From Pinus tabuliformis (lineage: Eukaryota > Streptophyta > Pinopsida > Pinales > Pinaceae): DNA of 64,000 nt. The notes below the pieces were generated by a model, which was not told the origin of the DNA, did not search any database, and saw only the letters and a list, made by a program, of their open reading frames with translations. Both the position numbers and the translations under genes were made by a program. The DNA is taken from contig CM062811.1 of the NCBI GenBank assembly GCA_031772625.1, positions 643,822,820 to 643,886,819 on the forward strand, read 5' to 3'. Positions 21,621 through 32,895 of this stretch are shown piece by piece (within the stretch, counting starts at the first letter, position 1; each line of letters opens with the position of its first letter).

Positions 21621-22107
21621 TCCTTAAATTCCAATACATTTTCCAATAAATGCTTAATAAATAAAGAAGTAAAAAAATATTTTTATTCATATTCATTTTC
21701 AAGAATGCATAAGAATTATAACCAACACAAAATAATAAGCATGCAACACACGATCAACTAAAAATTTAATATTAGCTTAGTAAAATATGAATAACCATTT
21801 ATTACAAGATATATGGGGCGTAAAATTTCAACTCCTTTTGTCCTCTAGTCATTCTAGATACTCATATTTTGCATATTGACATTTACCCTCGAAAACCATT
21901 TGCCTACGTCCAATTTTGTTTTGAATAGTTTGGGTGTGACTAAAACGTTTCTCTCTGGCATGCTTTCAATGTCATCTAAAACGACACCGTGAAGTCAACA
22001 AAGTTTGAATTGAAGGTGAAGGTAGGATCGATGAAAACATACCTCTCTTAATGTAGTGAAGTAATATGTCTACAAGCTAGAAAAATGAATGACATAGGCT
22101 ATATTCG
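21621..22107. other. Spacer between the two hairpin blocks
   Basis: AT-rich single-copy-looking DNA with no ORF or structure that I could recognise. Confidence 0.5.
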
Positions 22108-22454
22108 AAAGAGTTGTTAACTCGCACGAATAGGTAAAATAAATCAGAGCGAATACCACTATGATTCAAGGGAACGTAGATATATTCTTTATTGGGATTT
22201 AAATTTTTTTATTGGACTTTCAACAATTTTACATAGTGGAAGAGTTCTATGATAGTGCTAGCGGTGTCTCCATAAAGTTGATACATTATGTAGAGTGTGG
22301 AGGTGTAGAGGGAGGAAGAAAGCTTCCTCTGCATCTCTGCACTCCACACAATGTATCAACTAATATGATTTTAAATAGTTATAAAACAATATACAATCAT
22401 TTGTATAATTTGTATCATAATAAAATATCATCAATCAAACCAACGTTGAAACAT

Positions 22455-22884
22455 TGTTAGTAGGATTAACCTTGAATCGGGAATGACAGTCTACAATTAA
22501 TGGTTTCGGGCACATGGCTTTGTGTCCTGTGGTATTATGCCAGTTGTATTTTGTTGGAAAGAAGCCTATAAATAGGCCTATTTGTCTCCATTTTAAGTGA
22601 GCCAAGCACCAAGGTGCCAAGGGTTGAGTAGGGTCTCCCCAACTGGTGTGAGGGGCCAAGGGTTGAGCAGGGTTTCCCCGGTCAGTGTATGGAACCAAGG
22701 GTTGAGCAGGGTTCCCTGACAGGCTTGGTCAGGATTTTGGCTAAAATCTAATAGAATTTTATTAGGTTTGGTTTTTCCCCAGAGTTGGGATTTTCCTAGG
22801 GTAATTATTGGTGTTCTTATGTGTGTGATTGCTTCTATTTTTGTTCATGGTTAATTTTTTATTTACCTTTCCTTTTTAATACAT
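22455..22884 (+). mobile_element. Probable solo LTR inserted in a hairpin unit
   Basis: About 430 bp beginning TGTTAGTAGG, flanked by AACAT on both sides (22450-22454 and 22885-22889). A clear TATAAATA lies at 22567-22574. Downstream, a ~35-bp phrase around CCAAGGGTTGAGCAGGGTT occurs three times (about 22615-22715). The 3' end reads ACAT rather than a clean CA, so the exact end or type is uncertain. Confidence 0.5.
22567..22574 (+). promoter_or_regulatory. TATA box of the probable solo LTR
   Basis: TATAAATA inside GCCTATAAATAGGCC, about 110 bp into the inserted sequence. This is a textbook plant core promoter placement for a short LTR. Confidence 0.5.
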
Positions 22885-23065
22885 AACATTTGTGTAGGGT
22901 GCAGAGATACGAGGGAAGCCTCTGCACTCCTCACAATGTATCAACTAATCTTATTTTAAATAGTTTTAAAACAGTAAAAACAATAATTTATATACTTTGT
23001 ATCATAATCATATATCATTAATCAAACCAACTCCCATATATTTAAACACAAGCCTTTACATGTGA

Positions 23066-23685
23066 TGAGTTGAGGATTTTCATTTCCTTTTCTCAATATG
23101 AAAAACATGGGAGTGGCCTCTTCTTATTGGAGCTACTAAAAAATCGGTAATTGCAAATTACTGAGATATTGAAACTACACTAGCTTGCAATACATGATTT
23201 TTTTCTATAGATGAGTCTTATGTCATTTTCTGACTAAAATACGAATTAATATTGTAAAAATATGATGTCATTTACCGTGTTGGAAACACTAAACATGGAA
23301 TTTATGAGGCATTCCTCTATTTGGTTTTCGTCCAATCAATTCAAACACAATTTTTTGAGCAACAAATGAAAGCCAGATTGTTTTTTTTTTTTTTTTTTAA
23401 CACTAAAAGATTTATAAAATATGAACTTTGTGAATACATAATTGTAATGATTAATACATTAATTTTAAATATTTTTTGAAAAATTACTAATGGGAAATGA
23501 CAAATTTGTTAAAATGGTGCAACATAAAGATCAGTTGTATTAAATACGAACATGTTTTCAAAAGTGACGATGTTGTTAGAAGGTTAAGGTTAGATTAAGA
23601 TAGACAATCAATTCCAAATCCATGGAAATGCAGAAGTACAAAGGTGTGTTATATCACTATTTTTAAAAACCAGGGAAAACATCCC
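23066..23685. other. Intergenic gap left of element 1
   Basis: AT-rich with an 18-base poly-T run at 23381-23398. No genes or repeat pairs were seen. The last five bases (ATCCC) should be the left target duplication of element 1. Confidence 0.5.
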
Positions 23686-24568
23686 TGTAGAAAATCATGT
23701 AGATTCACAAGCTCATGCAATCTACTAAAGCACAGGTCAAAAATCTACTTCTACTTTCAACCAGCAAAAGCCAATAGATTGATGAAAACAATATGAACAA
23801 GAAGAAGATAAATCAATGGCACAACACAAGATGTATTTGTGGAAAGCCACTTCTCAAAACCTCGTTATCTCCATTGCATATATCATAAATATGAGTGAAG
23901 ATACAAATCTTGATCTTGCTAGAACAAGTCCGCACTAGTATGCTCAACGCTCTCAGCTTACAAGCTAGCTCAAGCTAAATCCTTAGCCTATTCACCAGCT
24001 TTCCAAACCCCTAATCTCTTCTGTAATTCCTAGGATGAATAGCCCATATTTAAAGGGAATTCATACTTCCAAAACTACGCAATCCAAACATAGGGTCAAT
24101 CTCTGATGCATGCATGATATTTACACTCAAGTAAATAATACCACTGATAGTACACTATCCCTGCACTCTAGTCTCAATTGGGTCTTTCTCAGAATCGACA
24201 TGCATGAGTTTCTGATGAGAGAATATTCAGTTAACTAGAGTGACACTTATGGATGCACTACTGCACCAAGTGATTGTTAACTCTCTATTAGTTCCTCAAA
24301 TAGTTTGGAACTAATTTAACTGAACTTAACTCAGTAAAATGAGTGATCTACTTTCCAACTCAATTTAAACTCATACTGGACCCCTAAAACTTAGGGAGAA
24401 CATATAAATGACTTCAAAAATACTTCCAACTCAAAATTCCTAAGCTAATTAAGTTAATTAAACTTAATTAACTATTTACAAGTTGCTATGAGAATAGAAT
24501 TTGATTTTAATTATCAGTTTAATTCAAGGACAAATTAAAATGGAATTTCTTATTGCCATTTCTCAACA
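23686..24568 (-). repeat. 3' LTR of element 1
   Basis: 883 bases, TGTAGAAAATC...TCTCAACA on the plus strand. It matches the partial LTR at 63648-64000. On the right it adjoins the purine tract (minus GAGAGGGAGTG), also found in element A. Confidence 0.85.
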
Positions 24569-25595
24569 CTCCCTCTCAACAAGAAAGGGATTATCAACTA
24601 CCCCAATCATGTCTCCGTGAAACTTGAATTTACATCTTGACAATTCCTTTGTAAAAATGTCAGCATCTTTCTCCTCCATGGGAATGTACTCTAACAACAT
24701 AATCCGCATCAATACACAATCTTTGAGATGATGATATCAGATATCAATATGCTTGGACCGATCATGAAAAATTGGATTTTCAAAGAGTTTGATACAACTC
24801 TGATTATCACAGTAAATCACATTTGGATCCATCTGTTGATCTTCCTCATACAGATTGCCTCACATGCTGCCTGGATCGTAGCCATGTACTCTACCTCTTC
24901 CGAACTGAGTGCAACCAATCTTTGTTTCTTGTTGTACCAAGAAACAACCATTGACCCAATATTGAAGATCCCTCCTGATGTGCTCTTCCTGTCGTATGGG
25001 CTCCCTGCTCAATCTGCATAAGTGAAGCCTTGAAGCTTCACCCCCTCTATCTATCTCTACCATAATCCATACTGAGAAGTGCCCCTAAGGTATCTCAACA
25101 TATGATTTTTTGCCTTCCAATATAGCTTGGTAGGCCTAACCATCGCTTGACTAAGCTGGTTAATTTCATAGCACATATTCAGTCATGTGTTCACCAAGTA
25201 CATGAGGGAACCCACAAGCTGCCTATAAACAGTAGATTCCACTACTTCCCCTCAAGTAGCACCATCCTTCCTCAAGTTACCTACTAGAGGAGTCTCCATG
25301 GGTTTGTTGCTCTCCATGTGGAATCTCATGGGTATCTCGTTGGCATAATTTCCTTGAACAAACAAATCCCCATCTCCCTGCCATACCTCCATGCCAAGAA
25401 ATTAATATATGAGCCCCATTTCCTTCATCTCAAATTCTCTTGCAAGGTCCTCCTTACAAGACTTGATCAACTGATCATCACCTATCAGTATGAGATCATC
25501 AACATAAAGTACAATGATCAATGTTTTACCTTCCACCACCATGTGATACAGGTTCGCATCTGCTTCACTCTTTGTGAAGCCCAACTTGGTAAAGT
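24569..25595 (-). CDS. Copia RNase H and C-terminal RT of element 1
   Basis: Decayed minus-strand pol. Nearest the split is RT sequence with KLGFTKSEADANLYHMVVEG and the catalytic LYVDDLILIG box (about 25480-25560). Further left are the connection and RNase H domain in several frames. In copia elements this is the end of the single gag-pol ORF, so its position directly before the purine tract is as expected. Confidence 0.8.
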
Positions 25596-27268
25596 TGTTG
25601 GAAATAATACTGAGAGGGGGGGGGTGAATCAATATTATTAAATCAATATAACTTTTCAATTTCCATATTAAGATTCATATAGGCTACTTCAGTTAAGGAA
25701 AACCGTGTGTATATGAAACTCTGTGTAATGCAACAAGCTTACATCCAGTAAACTTATGATTCAGTTAGTTGATCCTTAATGAGTGCATCAGAACATTATT
25801 AACCATATGAACAGTAAAATAGAATAGATCATCACACACAAGAAGCACACATTAACACCATGATGTAAGGTGGAAACCCAATGTGGGTGAAAACCACCTG
25901 TTGCAAGTCATCTCAATCTTCTTTTTAACAAGAAACTTCTTTTACAATAGTTTTGTACTGGTGCAGTCTTATACCAGTACGCAGGCTTCTACCTGCAGAA
26001 GGCTACAACCTTCTCTCGTTCTCCAGACTCTCCTGGAAGGGAGCTACAACCCCCTTATCTCTTGTACTAGCCGATCCATTTACTAGTACGCAAGTGCCGG
26101 CCTACTGAATGCTCCAATCTTCACTCGTTTTCTAGCTGCTACTGGAAGGGAGCTACCACCCCCTTAGCTCTTGTACTAGCTGATGTACTAGTACGTAGGT
26201 GCCAACCTACAGAAGGCTACAACCTTCTCTTTCTTCCAGGGACCACGTTTCATAAATTTTCAAACTAGATCCATGAATATCAATCAAATATCAAATAGAT
26301 ATGCTATCAACCAACTTCCTTGTACAAATACTGAATCAATAACTTCTCAGAACACAGTACCAGTAACCAGACACCAATTCAGAACCCTAAACACTGCAGT
26401 AATAGACAAAAGCAGCTAAAACATATTTCAAGAAAAAGTCTTCAACTTCACCAATAGAAACATTCGTATGTCCGCAGTATTCAGTTCTTTGACCTGCGGG
26501 TATCCGCACCTGTGCTGTGTCGAGCCTACGGGTATCCGCACCTACGTTGTGTCGAGCCTACGGTATCCGCACCTGCACTGTGTCGAGCCTGCGGGTATCT
26601 GCGCCTGCGCTGTATCACACCTGCAAGTATAGATAATTTATCAGACTTCACTTATACCCCAGATTATCAGATTTACAAATATGATCATGCGCCAAAGAGA
26701 TCTCAACCCATCAGTAGATCCGTCTTGTAATGCTCAGGTTTCTCCTTGATTCAGGTCCAGCTATAACTCACCAACCGATCACCAGTATTTCAGATCTTGC
26801 TCATCTCAAGATATTCAACACATTAGTTGCCCAAGCCAAATGATCTCCTTTCCTTTTTATAGTCTAGGCCTTACTCAAAACCATGGTCCAAAACCATAGA
26901 GATCCAATACTAGGGACCCAAAACCTGGGTTCAATACTTTAGATGCAAAACCACGGACCAAAACCATAGGATCAAAAATGTCAAACTAAATACCATGGAC
27001 CAACCATAAGATTTCCCACGTGCGCGCTTTTCTCTGCATGAAAGTGCGTGTACTTTACATCCGCACTTTTTGATCGGAGAACCTGCGTACATGTTCGCAA
27101 CTTTTGTTCGACACACTTGTGTACATCCGCGGGTTCGGGAACGGGAACCTGCGGGTATCTCATTTTCTACTATTTTGAGAGCCTAAACTTGTGATCTACT
27201 ATTTGAGCGAGTTGCCATGAAGGACAACACTTATGCCATCGAGCCATACCCGTGTCATAATCCCAACA
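25596..27268 (-). repeat. 3' LTR of element 2
   Basis: 1673 bases, TGTTGGAAAT...ATCCCAACA on the plus strand. Its outer part starts with a G-rich tract (~25616). It holds an internal ~120-bp duplication (about 25975-26240, phrases GGAAGGGAGCTAC and CTCTTGTACTAG twice) and a 32-bp minisatellite at 26493-26618. Confidence 0.85.
26493..26618. repeat. 32-bp minisatellite in the 3' LTR of element 2 (four units)
   Basis: Four units of 31-32 bp, each of the form CCTRCGGGTATCCGCACCTG then YRYTGTGTCGAG. The partner LTR has only two units (59893-59955), so copy number changed after insertion. Confidence 0.85.
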
Positions 27269-27280
27269 ATCTCCCCCTTT
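27269..27280 (-). other. Polypurine tract of element 2
   Basis: The minus strand reads AAAGGGGGAGAT immediately before the 3' LTR. This is the plus-strand primer position for copia elements. Confidence 0.85.
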
Positions 27281-27927
27281 GGACTTGATGGCAACCCAAA
27301 GTCACTCAAAGTCTTTTCTCCCTCTTTGACATCAAGGGCAAAGGGTTATGCTCCCCCTGAGTACATGCTAAAACCTCTGCTCTGTTGTGCTGTCCAAGCT
27401 CCCCCTGACATATAGGCAAGATCTGCAAGAAGATGTTCTACAAAAGAAATATGACTTTATACATCATAACTGACCTTCCTATCACCAAAGACTCATACAT
27501 ACGACTCCCAACCAAGTGGGGATACATGATATAATAGGCATATGACATTATCCATCCCAGGCATAGTGGGGCAACCAAGATAGGCCATTACATGACCTTG
27601 ACAAAAGAAAGATAGAGACAAAATATCAGCAACATCTGTCAAGCACTATTCATATCAGTATCCATGTTCTCCTTCTGCACTTGCTCCTCCTGAAATCAAG
27701 ACAACCGAAGAATTGAACCAAGATCTTCTATGATAATGCCAACAATGCATTATTAGAAGAATATATGCTCCCCCTGAACCTGTGCTAGATTGTCTCTGAC
27801 AGACCCATATCGGACTCTTCATCCTTGCTCTTCTTCAAGTCAACTGTACCCACATAAACCAGCATATGTACGTGTATACCCCATATGAAACTCGCATACA
27901 ACTAACAATCTCTTAAACAAACAAGAT
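27281..27927 (-). other. 3' untranslated part of element 2
   Basis: ~650 bases between the end of RNase H and the purine tract with no coding pattern. The phrase GCTCCCCCTGA recurs three times (about 27350-27780), so the minus strand carries repeated TCAGGGGGAGC purine-rich stretches. These may be duplicated or secondary purine tracts. Confidence 0.45.
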
Positions 27928-28704
27928 TCAACAATAAGATGATGCATCAACTACCTCCAACTTTTTTCTGAGGTATTCAAAGGTCTCCCTGGGTAGTGGT
28001 TTGGTGAGAATATCAGCAACTTGTTCCTTAGAGGGAACATACTCCAATTTTACCTTTTGTTCAAGCACTTGTTCTCGAAGAAAATGATACTTGATCGGTA
28101 TGTGATTAGTCTTTGAATGCATGACAGGATTCTTTGAAATACTTATTGCACTTGTATTGTGACAGAAAATAGAGATAGGTGGAGTGCAGGTGATTTGAAG
28201 ATCTTGCAATGTTTTCATCATCCAAAGGAGTTGTGTGCAGCAAGATGCAGCAACTACATATTCTGCTTCAGCTGTAGATAATGCAATAGAGCTTTGTTTC
28301 TTGCTGAACCAAGATACTAATCTAGGACCCATGAAGAATTCACCACCACTAGTGCTTTTCCTGTCATCCACGCTTCCTGCCCAATCCGCATCTGTGTATG
28401 CATGAAGTGTGAGATCTGTACCTCTAGGATACCATAAGCCATAGTTTTGAGTTCCTTGAAGATACTTGAAAATTCTCTTAACTGCCTGAAGATGAGTTTC
28501 CTTTGGATTTGCCTGAAACCTTCCAACTATACCCACTGCATGCATAATGTCTGGTCGGGTACCTGTTAGATAGAGCAGACTACCAATCATGGATCTATAG
28601 GTTGGTTGATGTACTACTGCTGATTCATCATTTGCGCTGAGGCTGCATCCTGTCACCATAGGGGTACATACTGGTTTCGAATCCTCCATTCCATATTTCT
28701 TCAA
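27928..28704 (-). CDS. Copia RNase H and connection domain of element 2
   Basis: 258 residues. Visible landmarks in order: GSLLYLTGTRPDIMHAVG (connection); ADWAGSVDDRKSTSGG (first catalytic Asp region); SSIALSTAEAEYVVAASCC (Glu region); FCHNTSAISISKNPVMHSKT (Asp region); and the family tail EQVADILTKPLPRETFEYLR. RNase H removes the RNA strand during reverse transcription in the particle. This is the C-terminal end of the gag-pol polyprotein and continues from RT to its right. Confidence 0.9.
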   Translation of the reverse strand: MKKYGMEDSKPVCTPMVTGCSLSANDESAVVHQPTYRSMIGSLLYLTGTRPDIMHAVGIVGRFQANPKETHLQAVKRIFKYLQGTQNYGLWYPRGTDLTLHAYTDADWAGSVDDRKSTSGGEFFMGPRLVSWFSKKQSSIALSTAEAEYVVAASCCTQLLWMMKTLQDLQITCTPPISIFCHNTSAISISKNPVMHSKTNHIPIKYHFLREQVLEQKVKLEYVPSKEQVADILTKPLPRETFEYLRKKLEVVDASSYC

Positions 28705-28725
28705 GATCTTCTTGAGATATTTGGT

Positions 28726-29733
28726 TTATGGTAGAAAAATGCCATCTTTTTTTTGTTGGACTTGTAAACCAACAAAATATGTGAGCTCACCAAGCATGGA
28801 CATTTCAAACTCTTTCTGCATCACCAAGGCAAAATTTTGACTCATGTCTTCTTCATTGCTACCAAAGATGATATCATCAACATACACAACAAGTATCAAC
28901 AACTTATCATTGTCAATTTTTATATACAGATTGCTATCAGTTGATCCTTTTATAAAACCTTGTTGATGGAGGTATTTATCCAACCGATAATACCACACCC
29001 TTGGTGCCTGTTTAAGGCCATAGAGTGCCTTTTTGAGCCTGCATACAAGTTTTGGATCATTTCCAAGAATAAACCCATCCGGTTGTTCAATATATAATTC
29101 TTCATTTAAGTCTCCATTCAGAAAGGCAAATTTTACGTCCATCTGAAATACTTTGAACTTATAAAAGCTAGAGAGAGCAAGGAACATTCTTATGGCCTCA
29201 AGTCTGGAAACTGGAGCAAAAGTTTCTTCAAAGTCTATTCCTTCTTGTTGCGCATATCCTTTACAAAAAAGTATTTCCTTGTTTCTAACCACATCCCCAT
29301 TTTCATTTAGCTTATTTTTGAAAATCCACTTTGTCCCTATGACATTCTTATCTTTTGGTCTAGGAACCAACTCCCAAGTGTTATTCTTTTCAATCTGCTC
29401 AAGTTCTTTTTCCATGGCCTTGAACCAGCAATCATCTTTGCAAGCCTCTCTTACGTTCTGCGGTTTAGTGGAGGAGAGTAATGTTAGATAGCCTGAAGCT
29501 TCTAAAATGGTTCTTCTTGTTTGTACACCTGCTTCTTTCTGCCCCAAAATTTGAGATTCTAGACGATTCTTCTGAACATATCTAGATGGAGTCTTTTCTT
29601 CTATCCTTATCTGTTCTTCTGGTGCCTCATGGGTTTCTTCTTCATCATGAATCTGATTTGATGTTGACAGATAGTCTTCTTCGAAATCTTCAGATTTTAC
29701 CTGCCTAGGAGTGTTTCCTTCTTCATCAACCAC
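28726..29733 (-). CDS. Copia reverse transcriptase of element 2
   Basis: 335 residues. The first ~100 are an acidic, variable linker after integrase. RT begins around AMEKELEQIEKNNTWELVPR and continues with VIGTKWIFKNKLNENGDVV, FEETFAPVSRLEAIRMFLAL, QMDVKFAFLNGDLNEELYIE, ALYGLKQAPRVWYYRLDKYL and the active-site box YVDDIIFGS. These are diagnostic Ty1/copia motifs. It copies the element RNA into DNA inside the particle. It was part of one polyprotein with its neighbours on both sides. Confidence 0.9.
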   Translation of the reverse strand: MVDEEGNTPRQVKSEDFEEDYLSTSNQIHDEEETHEAPEEQIRIEEKTPSRYVQKNRLESQILGQKEAGVQTRRTILEASGYLTLLSSTKPQNVREACKDDCWFKAMEKELEQIEKNNTWELVPRPKDKNVIGTKWIFKNKLNENGDVVRNKEILFCKGYAQQEGIDFEETFAPVSRLEAIRMFLALSSFYKFKVFQMDVKFAFLNGDLNEELYIEQPDGFILGNDPKLVCRLKKALYGLKQAPRVWYYRLDKYLHQQGFIKGSTDSNLYIKIDNDKLLILVVYVDDIIFGSNEEDMSQNFALVMQKEFEMSMLGELTYFVGLQVQQKKDGIFLP

Positions 29734-30009
29734 TACATCAATGCTTTCAACAATTTTACCAAGTCTTTTGTTGTAACATTTGTAAGCTTTGTTGTGGGGA
29801 GAGTAGCCAAGTAAAATGCCTTCATCTTCTCTAGGTTCAAACTTTCCAAGATTTTCATCAATCCTTTTAATGTAGCATTTGCTTCCAAAAATTTTGAAGT
29901 ATTTTACCGTGGGAGTCTTACCGTACCAAAGTTCATGAGGAGTCTGAGTGCTATTTACCTGGACGTTTGTCTTGTTGAGAATAGTAACAGCGGCAAATGC
30001 GGCTTCACC

Positions 30010-30609
30010 CTAGAAGGTTTCGGGAGTTCCAGACTCATCAAGCATAACACGAGCCATTTGTTGAACCGTTCTGTTCATCCTTTCCACAACTCCATTTTGC
30101 TGAGGAGTCCTTGCAGCAGAAAATTCCCTTCTTATTCCATGTTCTTCACAAAAATCGAAAAATTCATCTGAGGTAAATTCTCCTCCTCGATCAGATCTGC
30201 GGCATTTGATTTTGTGATCTGATTCGTTTTCAACCAAGGCTTTGAATGACTTGAACTTTTCAAAAGCTTCATCTTTATACTTCATGTGTCCTATCCAACA
30301 CATCCTTGAAAAGTCGTTAATGAACAATATGAAATACTCTTCTCCTCGAGGTGATCTCTTCCTAATTGGACCACATATATCTGTGTTAACAAGTTCAAGT
30401 GGCCTGCTAGCTGATCCTTCCTTCTCAGGGAAATTAGTTTTGGTTTGCTTACCAAATTGACATGATTTGCATATTGTATTGTCTGGAATTCTGATGTCAG
30501 GAAGATCATGAACTGCCTGATATTTGCATGCTTTCCTTATTTGAGAGAAGCTAAGATGCCCCAGTCTTCTGTGCCATAGCCAGTGTTCATCATTCTTGCT
30601 TAATAGCAT
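30010..30609 (-). CDS. Copia integrase of element 2
   Basis: 199 residues. The N-terminal zinc-binding module has HWLWHRRLGHLSFSQI and CKSCQFGKQTKT (HHCC). The catalytic core has VNTDICGPI (first Asp), a second-Asp region around CRRSDRGGEFTSDEF, and TPQQNGVVERMNRT with the Glu. It inserts the cDNA into chromosomes. It lies upstream of RT, the copia order, which separates it from gypsy. Confidence 0.9.
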   Translation of the reverse strand: MLLSKNDEHWLWHRRLGHLSFSQIRKACKYQAVHDLPDIRIPDNTICKSCQFGKQTKTNFPEKEGSASRPLELVNTDICGPIRKRSPRGEEYFILFINDFSRMCWIGHMKYKDEAFEKFKSFKALVENESDHKIKCRRSDRGGEFTSDEFFDFCEEHGIRREFSAARTPQQNGVVERMNRTVQQMARVMLDESGTPETF

Positions 30610-31397
30610 TGTTGTTGTTCTCCCCTGAGAACATATATGTTATTTGGATTTCTTATGCCTCTGATCATTGTCTTTCCTGTATCCAGCTCATGAACAATAC
30701 ATCCATTTGATCGAAATATTACCTCAGTTCCTTGATCGCACATCTGACTGACACTTAATAGATTGTGCTTTAAGCCATCAACATACATAACATTACCAAC
30801 CTTGACCTTTTCTTTCAAACGAACAGAGCCTTTACCTTTTATGAATGCAGGGGTGTCATTTCCAAATGAGACCTTCTTTTCCTTGTCTAAGGCACTATAT
30901 GACTGAAGTTTTTCTTTATTACCTGTCATATGTTTTGAGCACCCACTGTCGATGTACCATTGATTTTCCTGTCCCTCCGCATATAGGGATATCCCACATC
31001 TTTCTGGTTGTGTTTCTTTCTTTTTCCATGTTTTGGAATTCAATGAGGCTTGCTCCTTCTGAGTTGTTTGCCGAAACCTGCTTCTGCATTCAGAATCTTC
31101 ATGACCGAAGTTGTTACAGATAGAACATTCTATTTCATTTTCAAGAGCAAAGAAATTATTGTAGGTTATTTTAATGATTACTATCATACTCCTTTGTTTT
31201 TGAGCTTCCCTAGTCATGATGGTCTTGTAGGCAACACATTGAGCAGCTTTATGACCAAAGTTATGACAAGAGAAACATTGGCCATTGAAGAAATTCCTGC
31301 GATTATCAAATCTACCAACCATATGATTGTAGTTTCCATCCATTCTTGAGCCAATATGAGAATGATTTACCTGTGGTCGGTTGAGGCTTCTGTTCAT
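30600..31397 (-). CDS. Copia protease with two extra CCHC knuckles, element 2
   Basis: 265 residues. Two zinc knuckles come first: CFSCHNFGHKAAQC and CSICNNFGHEDSEC (each C-x2-C-x4-H-x4-C). Then comes the aspartic protease with WYIDSGCSKHMTGNKE (DSG active site) and the GAG-pre-integrase run HNLLSVSQMCDQG. Together with the knuckle at ~32040 the polyprotein had three knuckles. Protease cuts the polyprotein; the knuckles bind RNA. Confidence 0.85.
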   Translation of the reverse strand: MNRSLNRPQVNHSHIGSRMDGNYNHMVGRFDNRRNFFNGQCFSCHNFGHKAAQCVAYKTIMTREAQKQRSMIVIIKITYNNFFALENEIECSICNNFGHEDSECRSRFRQTTQKEQASLNSKTWKKKETQPERCGISLYAEGQENQWYIDSGCSKHMTGNKEKLQSYSALDKEKKVSFGNDTPAFIKGKGSVRLKEKVKVGNVMYVDGLKHNLLSVSQMCDQGTEVIFRSNGCIVHELDTGKTMIRGIRNPNNIYVLRGEQQQCY

Positions 31398-32811
31398 CCT
31401 TGACGTAGATTTCCCCTGATAATCTATTCCTGAAGCAAATTGTCCCTAATTTATCTAGTGATCTGCATTATGCTTTTGTTATCGATTGTCAACTTGTTCA
31501 CTTCTCCTTGCTGCATCAAGATAACTTTTGGAGGTGGATGGCTTCTGTGCTTGCTTCTAAGCTTGAGATGCTTCTTCGGAATATCTGAGACCAGTCTTGA
31601 TTAGAGGAGAACGCTGCACTTTGATAATCTCATCTAGAGTTTCAGATCCTTTAGCAAATTTGAAGGGCTTTTGTTTTCTCAATTTCTTTTCTAAGTCCCA
31701 CAATTTCACATTCTAACTCTTCATTGTGTTTATCCTTTTCAACAAGTTGGAATGTTAGAGTATCTATAATCATATTCTTTTCCTCTAAACAAACTTTAAG
31801 TTTAGAAATTTCTTCATAAAGACCTTCTTCATTTATATCATCCAAGAAATCATCATCTTCAAAAGCCATCAAAAGTCTATCATCATTACCTTGTTCATCT
31901 TCATCACTATTTGACAATCCATCACTGTCTTCATGCGTGTAATAACTCTTCTTATTCTATTTTTTGTTCCATCTAACAGGTTCCTTACCTTTGTCTAGTT
32001 TATCCTTATGAGGACATTTTGCAACATAATGACCGACTCTCCCACAAGAAAAGCATTTGAAAGGCAAATTACCTCTGAATCTTCCAGTTCCCCGTTGAAG
32101 GTTCTTGAAAAAATTTGATTCTTCCTCTTCTTCTGAAACATGTCCTGCCTCACAGTAATCTCCTTTTCCTGAAGCCTTGAATGCAACTTCTCTCCTGTCT
32201 GATTGTCCTCTTTTTCTCATCTCGTAAGCAGTTAGAATTCCGTGCAGCTATGACATGGTAAGGCTCTATAGATTCTGCTTTTCTTCTATGGCAGAAACTT
32301 TTGAATCAAACATAGGAGACAAAGATCTTAGAACTTTTTCAACCAAAACAGCTTATTTTATTTCTTCACCCAAGTTTTTCATACAATTTACAATCTCATC
32401 TATATGTAGGAAATAGCTAGCCACACTTTCATCATTATGCATTCTGAGACTTTCATATTGAATTCTAAGAGTTTGTAACTTTTCTCGTTTTACCTATTCA
32501 TCTCCTTCATAGCTCAGAACGATCTTGTCCCATATTTCTTTTACGCTTTTGAGCTGCATAACCTTGATGAATTCTGATTGAGATAGACTTCCTAATAGAT
32601 TATTGACAGCTTTTGCATTTGTTTCATACTGCTTCTTACCAGCTGCATCTGTAGGAGATGTTGATGGAAATGTGTATCCAGTTTCCACAATATCCCAAAC
32701 TTCTGTACCAAGAGATTGAAGATAAGCAGTGATTCTTACCTTCCAATAGACGAAGTTTCTTCCATCAAAAATCGGTGGCTTGATAAATGCTTCTTTTTCG
32801 TAGTTGCTCAT
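31398..32811 (-). CDS. Copia gag of element 2
   Basis: It starts MSNYEKEAFIKPPIFDGRNF at 32811, only ~60 bases from the 5' LTR. The WKVRITAYLQSLGTEVWDIV and KEIWDKIVLSYEG segments are the plant copia gag (UBN2-type) domain. The first CCHC knuckle, CFSCGRVGHYVAKC, lies near 32040. An acidic coiled segment (31651-31917) follows before the protease-proximal knuckles. It forms the capsid. Several breaks; the overall order is clear. Confidence 0.85.
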
Positions 32812-32857
32812 GATGATAGATCTTCCTTCAAGCGATCAAGGTTCTACCAAAGGACCT

Positions 32858-32869
32858 GACCTAATACCA
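32858..32869 (-). other. Primer binding site of element 2
   Basis: The minus strand reads TGGTATTAGGTC, 2 nt from the 5' LTR. It is an imperfect initiator-Met tRNA match. Confidence 0.7.
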
Positions 32870-32871
32870 AT

Positions 32872-32895
32872 TGTTGGAAATAATACTGAGAGGGG
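32872..32895 (-). repeat. 5' LTR of element 2, short inner piece
   Basis: TGTTGGAAATAATACTGAG then AGGGG, matching the start of the LTR at 25596. It is cut by element 3 at a G-rich tract and resumes at 59014. Confidence 0.9.

Larger units (their letters stand above)
22108..23065. repeat. Hairpin block II (second copy, interrupted by an insertion)
   Basis: It has the same order as block I: leader, hairpin (22278-22359), spacer, second hairpin, spacer, then the shared tail CCCATAT-TTTAAACACAAGC. The second hairpin is split: its left arm ends at 22454 and it resumes at 22885 after a ~430-bp inserted sequence. The duplication therefore predates that insertion. Confidence 0.75.
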
